From JAFGPS01 sp964628465 (lineage in GTDB: Bacteria; Planctomycetota; Phycisphaerae; Sedimentisphaerales; Anaerobacaceae): a DNA stretch of 64,000 bases. The notes beneath the pieces were generated by a model. That model saw only the letters and a list, made by a program, of their open reading frames with translations. It had not been told where the DNA came from and did no database searches. Each line of letters starts with the position of its first letter. Within the stretch, counting starts at the first letter, position 1. Shown here in pieces: positions 27,107 to 36,298 of the stretch. Both the position numbers and the translations under genes were made by a program. The DNA is taken from contig CAZVOA010000004.1 in assembly GCA_964628465.1 (NCBI GenBank), forward strand, positions 124,001 through 188,000, given 5' to 3'.

Positions 27107-27122
27107 TGGCACGCCCCTCGCT
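27107..27122 (+). promoter_or_regulatory. Sigma-54 promoter of the nif operon
   Basis: TGGCACGCCCCTCGCT carries GG (27108-27109) and GC (27120-27121) with 10 bp between them and the full TGGCAC -24 box. It lies 58 bp upstream of the nifH ATG, with transcription expected to begin about 12 bp after the GC. Confidence 0.88.
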
Positions 27123-27180
27123 AATACTACATGTAATATGAAAATCATAATTTGGTTTAATAAAAATAAGGAGCACTAAA

Positions 27181-28008
27181 ATGAGAAAAGTCGCCATATA
27201 TGGTAAAGGCGGAATTGGTAAAAGTACAACAACACAAAATACTGTAGCCGCACTCGTAGAAATGGGTAAAAAAGTTATGGTCGTCGGGTGTGATCCCAAA
27301 GCGGATTCGACTCGATTGCTGCTCGGAGGTCTCGCACAACAGACAGTTCTTGATACTCTTCGTGAAGAAGGTGAGGATGTCGCGCTTGGTGACATCAGAA
27401 GGAAGGGATTCGGCGGAACACTTTGTGTCGAGTCAGGCGGACCTGAACCTGGCGTAGGCTGTGCGGGCAGAGGCATTATTACAAGTATTAACCTGCTTGA
27501 GCAATTAGGCGCATATGCGGAAAACCAGGCACTTGATTACGCGTTTTACGATGTTCTTGGTGACGTTGTATGCGGCGGATTCGCTATGCCTATCCGCGAA
27601 GGAAAGGCTCAGGAAATTTATATTGTCTGCAGCGGCGAAATGATGGCTATGTACGCGGCCAACAATATCTGTAAAGGTATCGTTAAGTTCGCCGAAGCCG
27701 GTGGTGTACGACTGGGCGGATTGATTTGTAACAGCCGTAACGTGGACAATGAAAAAGAAATGATTGATGAATTCGCTAAAAGCCTCGGTACACAGATGGT
27801 GCATTTTCTGCCTCGTGACAATGACGTTCAGCGTGCGGAAATTAATAAGAAGACCGTAATCGAATGGAACCCACAGGCGCCACAGGCAGACGAATACCGT
27901 ACTTTAGCCAGAAATATCGACGGCAATCAAATGTTTGTTATTCCAAAGCCATTACAGATTGCCGAGCTTGAATCACTGCTGCTTGATTTTGGAATTCTTG
28001 CGGCTTAA
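27181..28008 (+). CDS. nifH: Nitrogenase iron protein NifH
   Basis: Dinitrogenase reductase, the ATP-driven electron donor to NifDK. 275 residues. P-loop YGKGGIGKSTTT (about 7-18), switch I CDPKADSTRLLLGG, the two cluster Cys in EPGVGCAGRG (about 96) and DVLGDVVCGGFAMP (about 130). The Arg of CAGRG is the residue ADP-ribosylated in DraT-containing organisms, but no draT is in the window. AAGGAG precedes the ATG. First gene of the sigma-54-controlled operon. Confidence 0.98.
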   Translation: MRKVAIYGKGGIGKSTTTQNTVAALVEMGKKVMVVGCDPKADSTRLLLGGLAQQTVLDTLREEGEDVALGDIRRKGFGGTLCVESGGPEPGVGCAGRGIITSINLLEQLGAYAENQALDYAFYDVLGDVVCGGFAMPIREGKAQEIYIVCSGEMMAMYAANNICKGIVKFAEAGGVRLGGLICNSRNVDNEKEMIDEFAKSLGTQMVHFLPRDNDVQRAEINKKTVIEWNPQAPQADEYRTLARNIDGNQMFVIPKPLQIAELESLLLDFGILAA

Positions 28009-28042
28009 TAAATAGAAACATACTTTATGAAAGGATAAATAA

Positions 28043-28369
28043 ATGTTAATGGTTAGAGCCATTGTTAGACCGGAAAAAGTTGATGAAGTACTTTCAGCCC
28101 TGATGTACGCCGGATTCCCCTCCGTAACCAAGATGGATGTTTACGGCAGAGGTAAACAAAGAGGTATGAAGGTTGGTGAAATTACCTACGATGAACTTCC
28201 CAAGGAACTAATTCTTACTGTGATTGAGGATAAGGACAAGACATTTGTAATTGAAACAATCTTAAAGTCCGCTCGAACAGGTACCAAAGGAACGTTTGGA
28301 GACGGTAAAATATTTGTCTCTCAAATCGAAGAGGCCTATACGGTAAGTTCGGGTATAAAACAGCTATAA
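28043..28369 (+). CDS. nifI1: NifI1, PII-family nitrogenase regulator
   Basis: 108-residue PII-like protein. MLMVRAIVRPEKVDEVLSALMYAGFPSVTKMDVYGRGKQRG shows the PII core with a T-loop that differs from GlnB and lacks the uridylylated Tyr context; the C-terminal SARTGTKGTFGDGKIFVSQIEEAYTVSSG is typical of NifI. In methanogens NifI1 and NifI2 jointly inhibit NifDK post-translationally and are released by 2-oxoglutarate. Its place between nifH and nifD defines this nif type. Confidence 0.93.
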   Translation: MLMVRAIVRPEKVDEVLSALMYAGFPSVTKMDVYGRGKQRGMKVGEITYDELPKELILTVIEDKDKTFVIETILKSARTGTKGTFGDGKIFVSQIEEAYTVSSGIKQL

Positions 28370-28388
28370 GTAAAAGGAAAATCATATC

Positions 28389-28811
28389 ATGAAAGAAGTT
28401 ATAGCAATAATAAGAATGAATAAGATGAACGAGACAAAACGTGCATTGTCCGCAGCTGGAATATCATCTTTGACTGCACGAAAAGTAATTGGCCGGGGAA
28501 AGGGCAAAGTAGATTATCTTTTATTGGAAGGCGCTAAGTCTGGTTACGACGAAGCAATAAACCAGCTCGGACCGGGTCCAAAACTTATTCCGAAACGAAT
28601 GTTGAATATAGTAGTTACAGACGACCTTGTAGAGAAGGTAGTAAAAACAATTATTAAAGTTAATAAAACCGGTTCACCAGGTGACGGGAAAATATTTGTC
28701 GAAAAGCTGGTTGATGCAGTAAGAGTCCGTACAGGTGAAACTGGTGACGATGCAATATGCGAAGAAGTCAAAGTAACAGCAAGCGAGGTGTCAGATGGTA
28801 ACGAAATATGA
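28389..28811 (+). CDS. nifI2: NifI2, PII-family nitrogenase regulator
   Basis: 140 residues, PII-like (MKEVIAIIRMNKMNETKRALSAAGISSLTARKVIGRGKGKVDYLLL...), with the longer T-loop region and the C-terminal NKTGSPGDGKIFVEKLVDAVRVRTGETGDDAI typical of NifI2. Partner of NifI1 in ammonium switch-off of nitrogenase. Its 3' end overlaps the nifD start by 17 bp, coupling regulator and enzyme translation. Confidence 0.92.
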   Translation: MKEVIAIIRMNKMNETKRALSAAGISSLTARKVIGRGKGKVDYLLLEGAKSGYDEAINQLGPGPKLIPKRMLNIVVTDDLVEKVVKTIIKVNKTGSPGDGKIFVEKLVDAVRVRTGETGDDAICEEVKVTASEVSDGNEI

Positions 28812-30429
28812 CAAAACTAAAAATATTAAAGAAGACTTAATAAAAATATATCCATCAAAAGTCGCTCGTAAAAGAGAACAGCAAATTATCGTAAACGCAA
28901 AGGACGAGCAGGAAGTCGTACCTGAAATAAAAGCAAATGTAAGGACAACGCCTGGAATTATTACACAGCGAGGATGTACCTATGCAGGCTGCAAAGGTGT
29001 TGTGCTGGGTCCGACTCGTGACATTCTTAATCTTACACATGGCCCTATCGGATGCGGCTACTATTCATGGCTTACCAGGCGAAATCAAACACGCCCTAAT
29101 AGTGACAATGATGATAACTTTATGACATACTGCTTCTCGACGGATATGCAGGAAAACGAAATTATTTTCGGCGGTGAAAAAAAACTCAGGGAAGCAATCA
29201 AAGAAGCTTATGAGATTTTCAAACCTAAAGCCATCGGAATATTCGCGACCTGCCCGGTTGGTCTGATTGGTGACGATATACATAGCGTTGCCAGGCAAAT
29301 GTCAGAAGAACTTGGTATTAATATATTTGGTTTTAGCTGCGAAGGCTACAAAGGTGTTAGCCAGTCGGCAGGTCACCATATCGCAAACAACCAATTGTTC
29401 AAACATGTAATCGGCAAAGGTAAGAAAGAACCGAAAGGTGAATTTAAAATCAATTTGCTGGGTGAATATAATATTGGCGGTGACGGATTTATAATTGAAG
29501 AGCTTCTCGAACGATGCGGCATAACGCTTGTTTCGACTTTCAGCGGAAATAGTTCCTACGAAGGATTTGCCAACTCGCATTATGCCGACCTGAATTGTAT
29601 TATGTGTCATCGTTCCATAAATTATGTCGCCGATATGATTGAAAAGAAATATGGAGTTCCGTGGATTAAAGTTAATTTCCTCGGCGCAAACGCTACCGCG
29701 AAGTCACTGAGAAAAATCGGCCAGTATTTCAATGATCCCAAATTAACCAAAAACATTGAAAAAGTAATTAAAGAAGAAATGACCGCTGTTCTTGAAGCAC
29801 AAAATGAAATTCGCAAAAGATGTGAAGGCAAAACCGCAATGTTATTCGTAGGCGGCTCCAGGGCGCATCATTATCAGGATTTGTTTGCGGAAATTGGAAT
29901 GAAAACAATAGCCGCCGGTTACGAATTCGCCCATAGAGACGATTACGAAGGACGAAAAGTTCTGCCGACTATTAAAGTTGACGCGGACAGTCGAAACATC
30001 GAGGAGCTTGTAGTGGAACCTGACCCGAAAGAATATAATCCGAGAAAAACGCCGGAAGAAATAGCTAAAATGGAAAGCAGTGGTTTTACGTTTTCTGATT
30101 ACGAAGGAATGATGCCAACAATGGAAAATGACACTCTTATCATAGATGACATAAGCCAGGCTGAAACCGAAAGACTGATTGAGATTTATAAACCTTCAAT
30201 TTTCTGCGCCGGTATTAAAGAAAAATATGCCGTCCAGAAAACCGGTACACCAATGCTTCAGTTACACAGTTACGACTACGGCGGACCATTCGCGGTTTTC
30301 AAAGGCGCGATTAATTTCTACAAGACAGTAGATAGAATGGTCAACGCAAAAATATGGGGTTATGTCAAACCGCCATGGAAAACAAAAATATCCCCGGTTC
30401 TTGAAGCCGCATTAGTCAGTGAAAGTTAA
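28795..30429 (+). CDS. nifD: Nitrogenase molybdenum-iron protein alpha chain NifD
   Basis: Catalytic subunit carrying FeMo-cofactor. 544 residues. P-cluster Cys61, Cys87 and Cys153 correspond to Azotobacter Cys62, 88 and 154; His194 to His195; FeMo-co ligands are Cys271 (IMCHRS) and His491 (LHSYDYGGP). Between the two ligands there are about 53 residues more than in Azotobacter, matching the clostridial-type insertion at about 385-440. The full ligand set argues for an active Mo enzyme rather than a NifD-like protein. GAGGTG precedes the ATG, inside nifI2. Confidence 0.97.
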   Translation: MVTKYDKTKNIKEDLIKIYPSKVARKREQQIIVNAKDEQEVVPEIKANVRTTPGIITQRGCTYAGCKGVVLGPTRDILNLTHGPIGCGYYSWLTRRNQTRPNSDNDDNFMTYCFSTDMQENEIIFGGEKKLREAIKEAYEIFKPKAIGIFATCPVGLIGDDIHSVARQMSEELGINIFGFSCEGYKGVSQSAGHHIANNQLFKHVIGKGKKEPKGEFKINLLGEYNIGGDGFIIEELLERCGITLVSTFSGNSSYEGFANSHYADLNCIMCHRSINYVADMIEKKYGVPWIKVNFLGANATAKSLRKIGQYFNDPKLTKNIEKVIKEEMTAVLEAQNEIRKRCEGKTAMLFVGGSRAHHYQDLFAEIGMKTIAAGYEFAHRDDYEGRKVLPTIKVDADSRNIEELVVEPDPKEYNPRKTPEEIAKMESSGFTFSDYEGMMPTMENDTLIIDDISQAETERLIEIYKPSIFCAGIKEKYAVQKTGTPMLQLHSYDYGGPFAVFKGAINFYKTVDRMVNAKIWGYVKPPWKTKISPVLEAALVSES

Positions 30430-30441
30430 GGAGTAAATAGA

Positions 30442-31824
30442 ATGCTTTTAAGACATACAACATCAGAAGTAAAAGAACGAAGTTCGCTTACTGTCAATCC
30501 GGCAAAAACGTGCCAGCCAATCGGAGCGATGTACGCGTCACTCGGTATTCATAAATGTCTACCGCACAGTCATGGCTCGCAGGGCTGTTGCGCTTATCAT
30601 CGAAGTGCTTTGACACGTCACTACAAAGAGCCGGTTATGAGCGGCTCAAGCAGCTTTACCGAAGGCTCATCCGTTTTCGGCGGCCAATCGAACCTGCTTC
30701 AGGCTATAGATAATATGTTTTCAATATACGACCCGGATGTCATTGCTATACACACGACTTGTTTATCTGAAACAATTGGTGACGATATTCCTCAAATTGC
30801 GGATAAGGCAAGAGAAAAAGGTCTTATCCCTGATGGAAAATATATTATTCACGCCAATACACCGAGCTATGTTGGTTCACATGTTACCGGCTTTTCGAAT
30901 ATGGTAAAAGCTATGGTTAATTATTTTGCCGAGCCGACAGAATACAAAACAGGCCGCATCAATATAATCCCCGGATGGGTTGAGCCGTCAGATATGCGTG
31001 AGATTCATCGTATTTGCAAGATGATGAAGATAGATGAAATTATGTTTCCGGATACGTCCGACGTTCTTGACGCACCGCAAACTGGAAATTATGAAATGTA
31101 TCCTAAAGGCGGTACAACAGTTTCGCAGTTAAAAGCAAGCGGTTCGTCACAGGCGACGATAGCACTTGGCAAATTAACTTCGGCTTCCGCCGCAAGAGCG
31201 CTCGAAACTAAATGTAAAGTACCGTGTGAAATTCTGGATTTACCCATTGGTCTTGCCGCTACAGACCGTTTTATCGAAGCGATTTCGAGTGCGGCTAATG
31301 TTCCGATTCCGACTTCAATCGAAGATGAACGCGGCAGACTGATAGATATGATTACTGATATGCACCAGTATTTTTATGGTAAAACAGTTGCTCTCTGGGG
31401 TGACCCGGATCAGTTGGTTTCTCTTGCTGAATTTCTTGTCAGTATAGATATGAAACCGATTTATATCGTAACAGGAACACCAGGAAAGAAATTTCTTTCG
31501 AGAATTGAAAAAGCTCTCGGCGGACAGGTTCCGGAAGCCAAAGTCAGGCAAGGCTATAATGCTGATATGTTCCTGATGCATCAGTGGATAAAAGAACAGC
31601 CGGTAGATTTGCTTATCGGGAATACCTATGGCAAATATATATCGCGTGATGATGACATCCCGTTTATTCGGCACGGATTCCCAATTTATGATCGTGTTGG
31701 ACATTCTTATTTCCCGACAGTCGGCTATTCAGGAGCGATGAGATTGCTCGAAAAAATTCTCGACGCGATATTGTCACGTAAAGACAGGGATTGTCCGGAA
31801 GAAGGTTTCGAACTGGTTATGTAG
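30442..31824 (+). CDS. nifK: Nitrogenase molybdenum-iron protein beta chain NifK
   Basis: 460 residues. P-cluster Cys24 (TCQPIGA), Cys49 (GSQGC) and Cys107 (TTCLSE) align with Azotobacter Cys70, 95 and 153, so the N-terminal arm is about 46 residues shorter, as in Clostridium pasteurianum. The Ser ligand region reads VGSHVTGF. Together with the long NifD this marks a group II (clostridial-type) Mo nitrogenase. Twelve bp after nifD with AAGGAG before the ATG. Confidence 0.97.
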   Translation: MLLRHTTSEVKERSSLTVNPAKTCQPIGAMYASLGIHKCLPHSHGSQGCCAYHRSALTRHYKEPVMSGSSSFTEGSSVFGGQSNLLQAIDNMFSIYDPDVIAIHTTCLSETIGDDIPQIADKAREKGLIPDGKYIIHANTPSYVGSHVTGFSNMVKAMVNYFAEPTEYKTGRINIIPGWVEPSDMREIHRICKMMKIDEIMFPDTSDVLDAPQTGNYEMYPKGGTTVSQLKASGSSQATIALGKLTSASAARALETKCKVPCEILDLPIGLAATDRFIEAISSAANVPIPTSIEDERGRLIDMITDMHQYFYGKTVALWGDPDQLVSLAEFLVSIDMKPIYIVTGTPGKKFLSRIEKALGGQVPEAKVRQGYNADMFLMHQWIKEQPVDLLIGNTYGKYISRDDDIPFIRHGFPIYDRVGHSYFPTVGYSGAMRLLEKILDAILSRKDRDCPEEGFELVM

Positions 31825-31849
31825 ATGGAATAATTTGCGGGTCAATACA

Positions 31850-33259
31850 ATGGCAAATATATTACAAGGCAGGAAAAAACAAGTTTACGAGAAAGGACGT
31901 CAGACTTTCGATATGGCTTGCGGAAAGCACAGCCTCGCCGGCGCGGTGAGCCAGCGGGCATGTGTTTTCTGCGGCTCGCGCGTCGTGCTGTACCCGATAG
32001 CTGACGCCCTTCACCTTGTACACGGCCCGATTGGCTGTGCCGCTTATACATGGGATATTCGCGGGGCTTTGTCATCAGGTCCGGAGCTTCATCGTCTCAG
32101 TTTTACTACTGACCTTCGAGAACGTGACATAATTTACGGTGGTGAAAAAAAATTATACGCGGCTTTAATCGAGCTTATTGATAAATACAATCCAAAAGCG
32201 GCATTTGTATATTCAACTTGTATCGTCGGAGTAATTGGCGATGATGTCGAATCGGTGTGCAAACGCGTCGAACGGGAAAAAAATATACCTGTTCTTCCGG
32301 TTCATAGCGAAGGATTCAAAGGTACGAAAAAAGACGGTTACAAAGCCGCATGTATCGCTATGGGTAAACTTGTCGGAACAGGTTCTACCGAAGGCATAAG
32401 TAAATACAGCATAAATATCATGGGTGATTTCAATATAGCCGGTGAAACATGGCTTGTTCGTGATTATTATAAAAAGATGGGAATAGAAGTTGTTGCTTCG
32501 ATAACAGGTGATGGTCGAGTCGATGATATTAAACGTGCGCATGGAGCTAAGCTAAATGTTGTACAATGCAGCGGCTCGATTGTTCACCTGGCACGTGACA
32601 TGAAAGAACGGTTCGGAATACCATTTATTCATGTGAGCTATTTCGGAATCGAAGACATGTCGAAGGCTCTTTATGAAGTTGCGGATTTTTTCAAAGATGA
32701 ACAGATGTTTAGCCGCACACAGGAACTTGTCAAAACTGAAGTAGCCCGGATTCTGCCGGAAATTAATTTGATGAGAACGAAACTTGAAGGCAAACGCGCC
32801 TGTATTTATACCGGCGGAGCTTTCAAAGCTTTCTCGCTCATACGTTCGTTAAGAATGCTCGGAATGAAAACCATCGTCGTTGGTTCGCAAACAGGTGACA
32901 AAGACGACTATGAAACATTAAGAAGCATCTGCGATGAAGGTACAATCATAGTTGACGATACTAATCCGATTGAATTGTCACGGTTTGTGGAAGAAAAACA
33001 AGCTGACCTGCTTATAGGCGGTGTCAAAGAACGCCCTATCGCATATAAACTCGGCCTGGCTTTTTGCGACCATAATCATGAGCGTAAAATTTCACTGGCC
33101 GGATATGAAGGAATGTTAAATTTTGCAAGAGAAGTATATCGTTCGGTAATGAGTCCGGTTTGGAAATTCGTACCGAGGCGTAAAGCACTTTACGAAAAAT
33201 GTGAACCTTCTGATTGCTCGGTTTGTACAAGCAGCACATGTGGAAGGAAAACAGCATGA
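31850..33259 (+). CDS. nifE: Nitrogenase cofactor scaffold NifE
   Basis: NifD-like half of the NifEN scaffold on which the NifB cofactor is matured with Mo and homocitrate. About 470 residues; the ATG at 31850 (MANILQGRKKQVYEKG) gives a normal N terminus, and an in-frame codon at 31835 is the alternative. Conserved Cys in SQRACVFCGSRVVL, HGPIGCAAYTWD and YSTCIVGVIGDD; a C-terminal extension ends in ...SDCSVCTSSTCG with three Cys. The FeMo-co His of NifD is not conserved as expected. Confidence 0.94.
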   Translation: MANILQGRKKQVYEKGRQTFDMACGKHSLAGAVSQRACVFCGSRVVLYPIADALHLVHGPIGCAAYTWDIRGALSSGPELHRLSFTTDLRERDIIYGGEKKLYAALIELIDKYNPKAAFVYSTCIVGVIGDDVESVCKRVEREKNIPVLPVHSEGFKGTKKDGYKAACIAMGKLVGTGSTEGISKYSINIMGDFNIAGETWLVRDYYKKMGIEVVASITGDGRVDDIKRAHGAKLNVVQCSGSIVHLARDMKERFGIPFIHVSYFGIEDMSKALYEVADFFKDEQMFSRTQELVKTEVARILPEINLMRTKLEGKRACIYTGGAFKAFSLIRSLRMLGMKTIVVGSQTGDKDDYETLRSICDEGTIIVDDTNPIELSRFVEEKQADLLIGGVKERPIAYKLGLAFCDHNHERKISLAGYEGMLNFAREVYRSVMSPVWKFVPRRKALYEKCEPSDCSVCTSSTCGRKTA

Positions 33260-34623
33260 AACTGCACGTTAAAAATACTATCGAAAATTATCGTTCGACA
33301 AAAAATCCATGCAGACTTTGCACGCCGTTCGGCGCTTGTATGGCCTTCAACGGAATAGCTGGCTGCGCACCGTTTATTCATGGCTCGCAAGGCTGCTCTA
33401 CATACATCAGAAGGTATCTTATAGGTCATTTTCGCGAGCCGGTAGATATCGCGTGTTCTAATTTCTCCGAATCCAATACTATCTTCGGAGGTTTGGACAA
33501 TCTCACAGCCGGACTTGACAATGTCATAAGTCAATATAATCCGAAAATGATTGGCATTTGTACAACATGTCTGGCTGAAACTATCGGCGATGATGTCTCG
33601 ATGTTTCTGAATGAATATAAAAAATATCGCACAGAACAATCTTTACCGGAACTTGTACACGCATCGACGGCAAGTTATTGCGGCTCATACACTGATGGTT
33701 TTCGCAAAGCGGTACGTTCGACAGTCGAAAAGCTTGCGACAAAAACTGAAAACCATAATGGGATAAATGTATTTCCTCCGATTATTTCTCCAGAGGATTT
33801 AAGGTATCTAAAAGAAATATTCGAGGACTTTGAAATTGACGCGATGATACTGCCTGATTATTCAAACTCATTCGATGGGCAGGTCTGGGAAAAATATGAA
33901 TCTAATATCGATCATGGTACATCGATAGATAAAATCCGCATGTCTGGTTCGGCGAAAACCTCGATAGAATTTTCCGGCATTACAAATGATGAACAATCTT
34001 CAGGTAAATTTCTTTTTAATAAATTCGGAGTTCCGGCACACGAATTACCTTTGCCGGTAAGCATTACTCAAACAGACAGGTTTTTCAAATTGCTCGCAGA
34101 GTTGAGCGGTAAGGAAATCCCTGCCAAACATACATCTGAAAGAGGCCGCTTAATAGATTCTTATATTGACGGTCATAAATATTTATTTGGAAAAAAAGCT
34201 GTAATATATGGCGAACAGGATTTGGTTATTTCATTAGCCGCCTTTTTGTCTGAAATTGGAATGATTCCTATCCTGTGCGCTACAGGTGATAAAAGCGGCA
34301 GGTTCGATGAAGCCGTAAAAAGCCAGGTACAACAAGTTGATGAAGAGATTACAGTTATGGATGATACAGATTTTGTTGATATCGAAGAAGCCGCCAGGAA
34401 AGTTAATCCAGATATTATTATTGGTAATAGCAACGGCTACAAACTCAAACGTGCTCTTAATGTACCCCTTGTTCGCGTTGGCTTACCAATTCATGACCGC
34501 ATCGGAGCCGCTCGAATACTGCATATCGGCTATCGTGGCGCACAACAGCTTTATGACAGAATTGTTAATACTTTAATTGAATTAGAACAGGATAAATCAC
34601 CTGTTGGTTATACACATATATGA
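33256..34623 (+). CDS. nifN: Nitrogenase cofactor scaffold NifN
   Basis: NifK-like half of NifEN. 455 residues from ATG 33256, whose ATGA overlaps the nifE stop; the longer in-frame reading from 33214 would run inside nifE and lacks family support. Conserved Cys in PCRLCTPFGACMAF, GSQGCSTY and TTCLAETIGDD. It ends without the fused NifB or NifX domains seen in some species. Overlaps the region of the nifB start. Confidence 0.94.
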   Translation: MKLHVKNTIENYRSTKNPCRLCTPFGACMAFNGIAGCAPFIHGSQGCSTYIRRYLIGHFREPVDIACSNFSESNTIFGGLDNLTAGLDNVISQYNPKMIGICTTCLAETIGDDVSMFLNEYKKYRTEQSLPELVHASTASYCGSYTDGFRKAVRSTVEKLATKTENHNGINVFPPIISPEDLRYLKEIFEDFEIDAMILPDYSNSFDGQVWEKYESNIDHGTSIDKIRMSGSAKTSIEFSGITNDEQSSGKFLFNKFGVPAHELPLPVSITQTDRFFKLLAELSGKEIPAKHTSERGRLIDSYIDGHKYLFGKKAVIYGEQDLVISLAAFLSEIGMIPILCATGDKSGRFDEAVKSQVQQVDEEITVMDDTDFVDIEEAARKVNPDIIIGNSNGYKLKRALNVPLVRVGLPIHDRIGAARILHIGYRGAQQLYDRIVNTLIELEQDKSPVGYTHI

Positions 34624-34634
34624 TGGAGACTGCT

Positions 34635-35882
34635 ATGGCTCGAGATATTTCAAAACATCCTTGTTTTAATGCGGAAATGAAAAGTCGATTCGGAAGAATT
34701 CATTTGCCGGTCGCTCCTAAATGTAATGTACAATGCAATTTCTGCAATCGAAAGTTCGATTGTGTAAATGAAAGCAGACCGGGAGTATCAAGCGGAATTT
34801 TATCTCCAACGCAGGCGTTATATTATTTAACAGAAATGTACAAACGTGACAACAGGCTCAGCGTAGTCGGCATAGCCGGGCCCGGCGATACGTTTGCGAA
34901 TCCGGAAGAATCGCTCAAAACAATGTCACTTATTAGAGAAGAGTTTCCTGATATGCTTCTTTGTGTTTCGACAAATGGATTGGCGGCACCGAAATATATC
35001 GACGAACTTGCTGAAATCGGAATTTCTCATTTAACTGTCACAGTAAACGCAGTCGATCCGAAAATCGGGGCAAAAATATATGCGTGGGTACGTGACGGAG
35101 CAAAAATATATAGAGGTACAGATGGAATAGAATTACTTATGCAAAGGCAATTTGAAACGATACGAAAATGCCGCGAGAAAAACATTGTTGTTAAAATCAA
35201 TAGTATTTTAATTCCCGGTATGAACGATGAGCATATTGTCGATATCGCAAAATCTGTTTCGGAACTTGGTGCGGATTTATTCAACTGCATTCCAATGTTA
35301 CCTGTGTCCGGAACAGCCTTCGATAATATAACTCCGGCAAATAAAGAACTTATAAATTCTATACGTGATAACAGTAAGCAGTATATGCCACAAATGCTTC
35401 ATTGCACCAGATGCCGGGCTGATGCTGCCGGATGCCTTGGGGACAAAACGCCGCAATCCTCAATAAAACTTTTACAAACAATCGCGGCGGGGTCACTCGA
35501 TCCGCAGGATAATCGTCCATTCATTGCTGTCGCAAGCCATGAGGGATTACTTGTAAACGAGCATCTCGGCCAGGCTCGGCACCTTTGGATTTTTGGGCAT
35601 GATGGCAAGAAATATAATTTAATAGAAACACGTCAAACACCTCCTGGCGGCGGCGACATCAGGTGGCTTCAGTTATCAGGAATACTGCGTGATTGTAAAG
35701 CTGTATTAGTATCAGCCGCGGGACAAAAACCTGTCGATGCTCTTACTAAAACAGGTGTGAAAGTAATTATAGTCGAAGCAATGATAGAGCAAGTGCTTAA
35801 TAGCATTCATAATAATGAAAGTTTAGAAAAATATAAACCCAGGGCAGCGCGCGGTTGCAGCGGCGGCGCAGGCTGTGCCTGA
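34635..35882 (+). CDS. nifB: Nitrogenase cofactor biosynthesis radical SAM protein NifB with NifX-like C-terminal domain
   Basis: Makes the 8Fe-9S-C precursor of FeMo-cofactor. 415 residues. The radical SAM cluster is Cys30-x3-Cys34-x2-Cys37 (PKCNVQCNFCNRKFDC), followed by the Cys-rich NCRKFDC-type context and TRCRADAAGCLG. The C-terminal 110 residues (FIAVASHEGLLVNEHLGQARHLWIF) form a NifX/NafY-like cofactor-binding domain. ATG 34635 is preferred because GGAG precedes it by six bases; the ATGs at 34620-34625 overlap the nifN stop but lack a Shine-Dalgarno. Confidence 0.95.
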   Translation: MARDISKHPCFNAEMKSRFGRIHLPVAPKCNVQCNFCNRKFDCVNESRPGVSSGILSPTQALYYLTEMYKRDNRLSVVGIAGPGDTFANPEESLKTMSLIREEFPDMLLCVSTNGLAAPKYIDELAEIGISHLTVTVNAVDPKIGAKIYAWVRDGAKIYRGTDGIELLMQRQFETIRKCREKNIVVKINSILIPGMNDEHIVDIAKSVSELGADLFNCIPMLPVSGTAFDNITPANKELINSIRDNSKQYMPQMLHCTRCRADAAGCLGDKTPQSSIKLLQTIAAGSLDPQDNRPFIAVASHEGLLVNEHLGQARHLWIFGHDGKKYNLIETRQTPPGGGDIRWLQLSGILRDCKAVLVSAAGQKPVDALTKTGVKVIIVEAMIEQVLNSIHNNESLEKYKPRAARGCSGGAGCA

Positions 35883-35906
35883 AAATTTTTGAAAGGAGAA
35901 TAAGTT

Positions 35907-36212
35907 ATGCCAAAACCTCAATATCACATTATGGTCTGTAACAGTTTTAGATTACAGGGTGAACCGCAGGGAGTATGTAATAAAAAAGGGGCAGTTGATT
36001 TACTTCAATATCTCGAAGAAGAAATAATAAGCCGCGGCTTAGACGCTCAGGTTTCCAGCACAGGATGTTTAAAGATCTGTGACAGAGGACCTGCTATGGT
36101 TGTTTATCCCGCCGGATGGTGGTATGGCAAAGTAACCGAAGATATGCTCGATGAAATTCTCGACGCTCTCGAAGAAGGAAACCCGGCGGAAGATTATCTT
36201 ATTTACAATTGA
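35907..36212 (+). CDS. Thioredoxin-like [2Fe-2S] ferredoxin, nif-associated
   Basis: 101 residues. Cys11, Cys24, Cys54 and Cys58 match the ligands of the Clostridium pasteurianum/Azotobacter FdI-type [2Fe-2S] ferredoxin (Cys11, 24, 56, 60), and the fold pattern STGCLKICDRGPAMVVYPAGWWYGKV is the same. Those proteins interact with the MoFe protein and are linked to nif genes. AAGGAG precedes the ATG. 24 bp after nifB, so probably the tail of the nif operon. Confidence 0.9.
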   Translation: MPKPQYHIMVCNSFRLQGEPQGVCNKKGAVDLLQYLEEEIISRGLDAQVSSTGCLKICDRGPAMVVYPAGWWYGKVTEDMLDEILDALEEGNPAEDYLIYN

Positions 36213-36244
36213 TTGAAGAAGTAATATATTAGAATTGTGTTCCT

Positions 36245-36272
36245 GTAGAGACGTACGGCCGTACATCTCTAC
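36245..36272. repeat. 28-bp palindromic repeat
   Basis: GTAGAGAC-GTACGGCCGTAC-ATCTCTAC, an almost perfect inverted repeat with one mismatched pair. It sits between the ferredoxin and molbindin genes. Very similar GTAGAGACG...CGTCTCTAC palindromes are dispersed in many bacterial genomes, so it is probably a REP-like element. A transcript would form a strong hairpin, but no T-run follows. Confidence 0.7.
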
Positions 36273-36298
36273 GAATTATTAAAAAGAGAAAAATAAAT

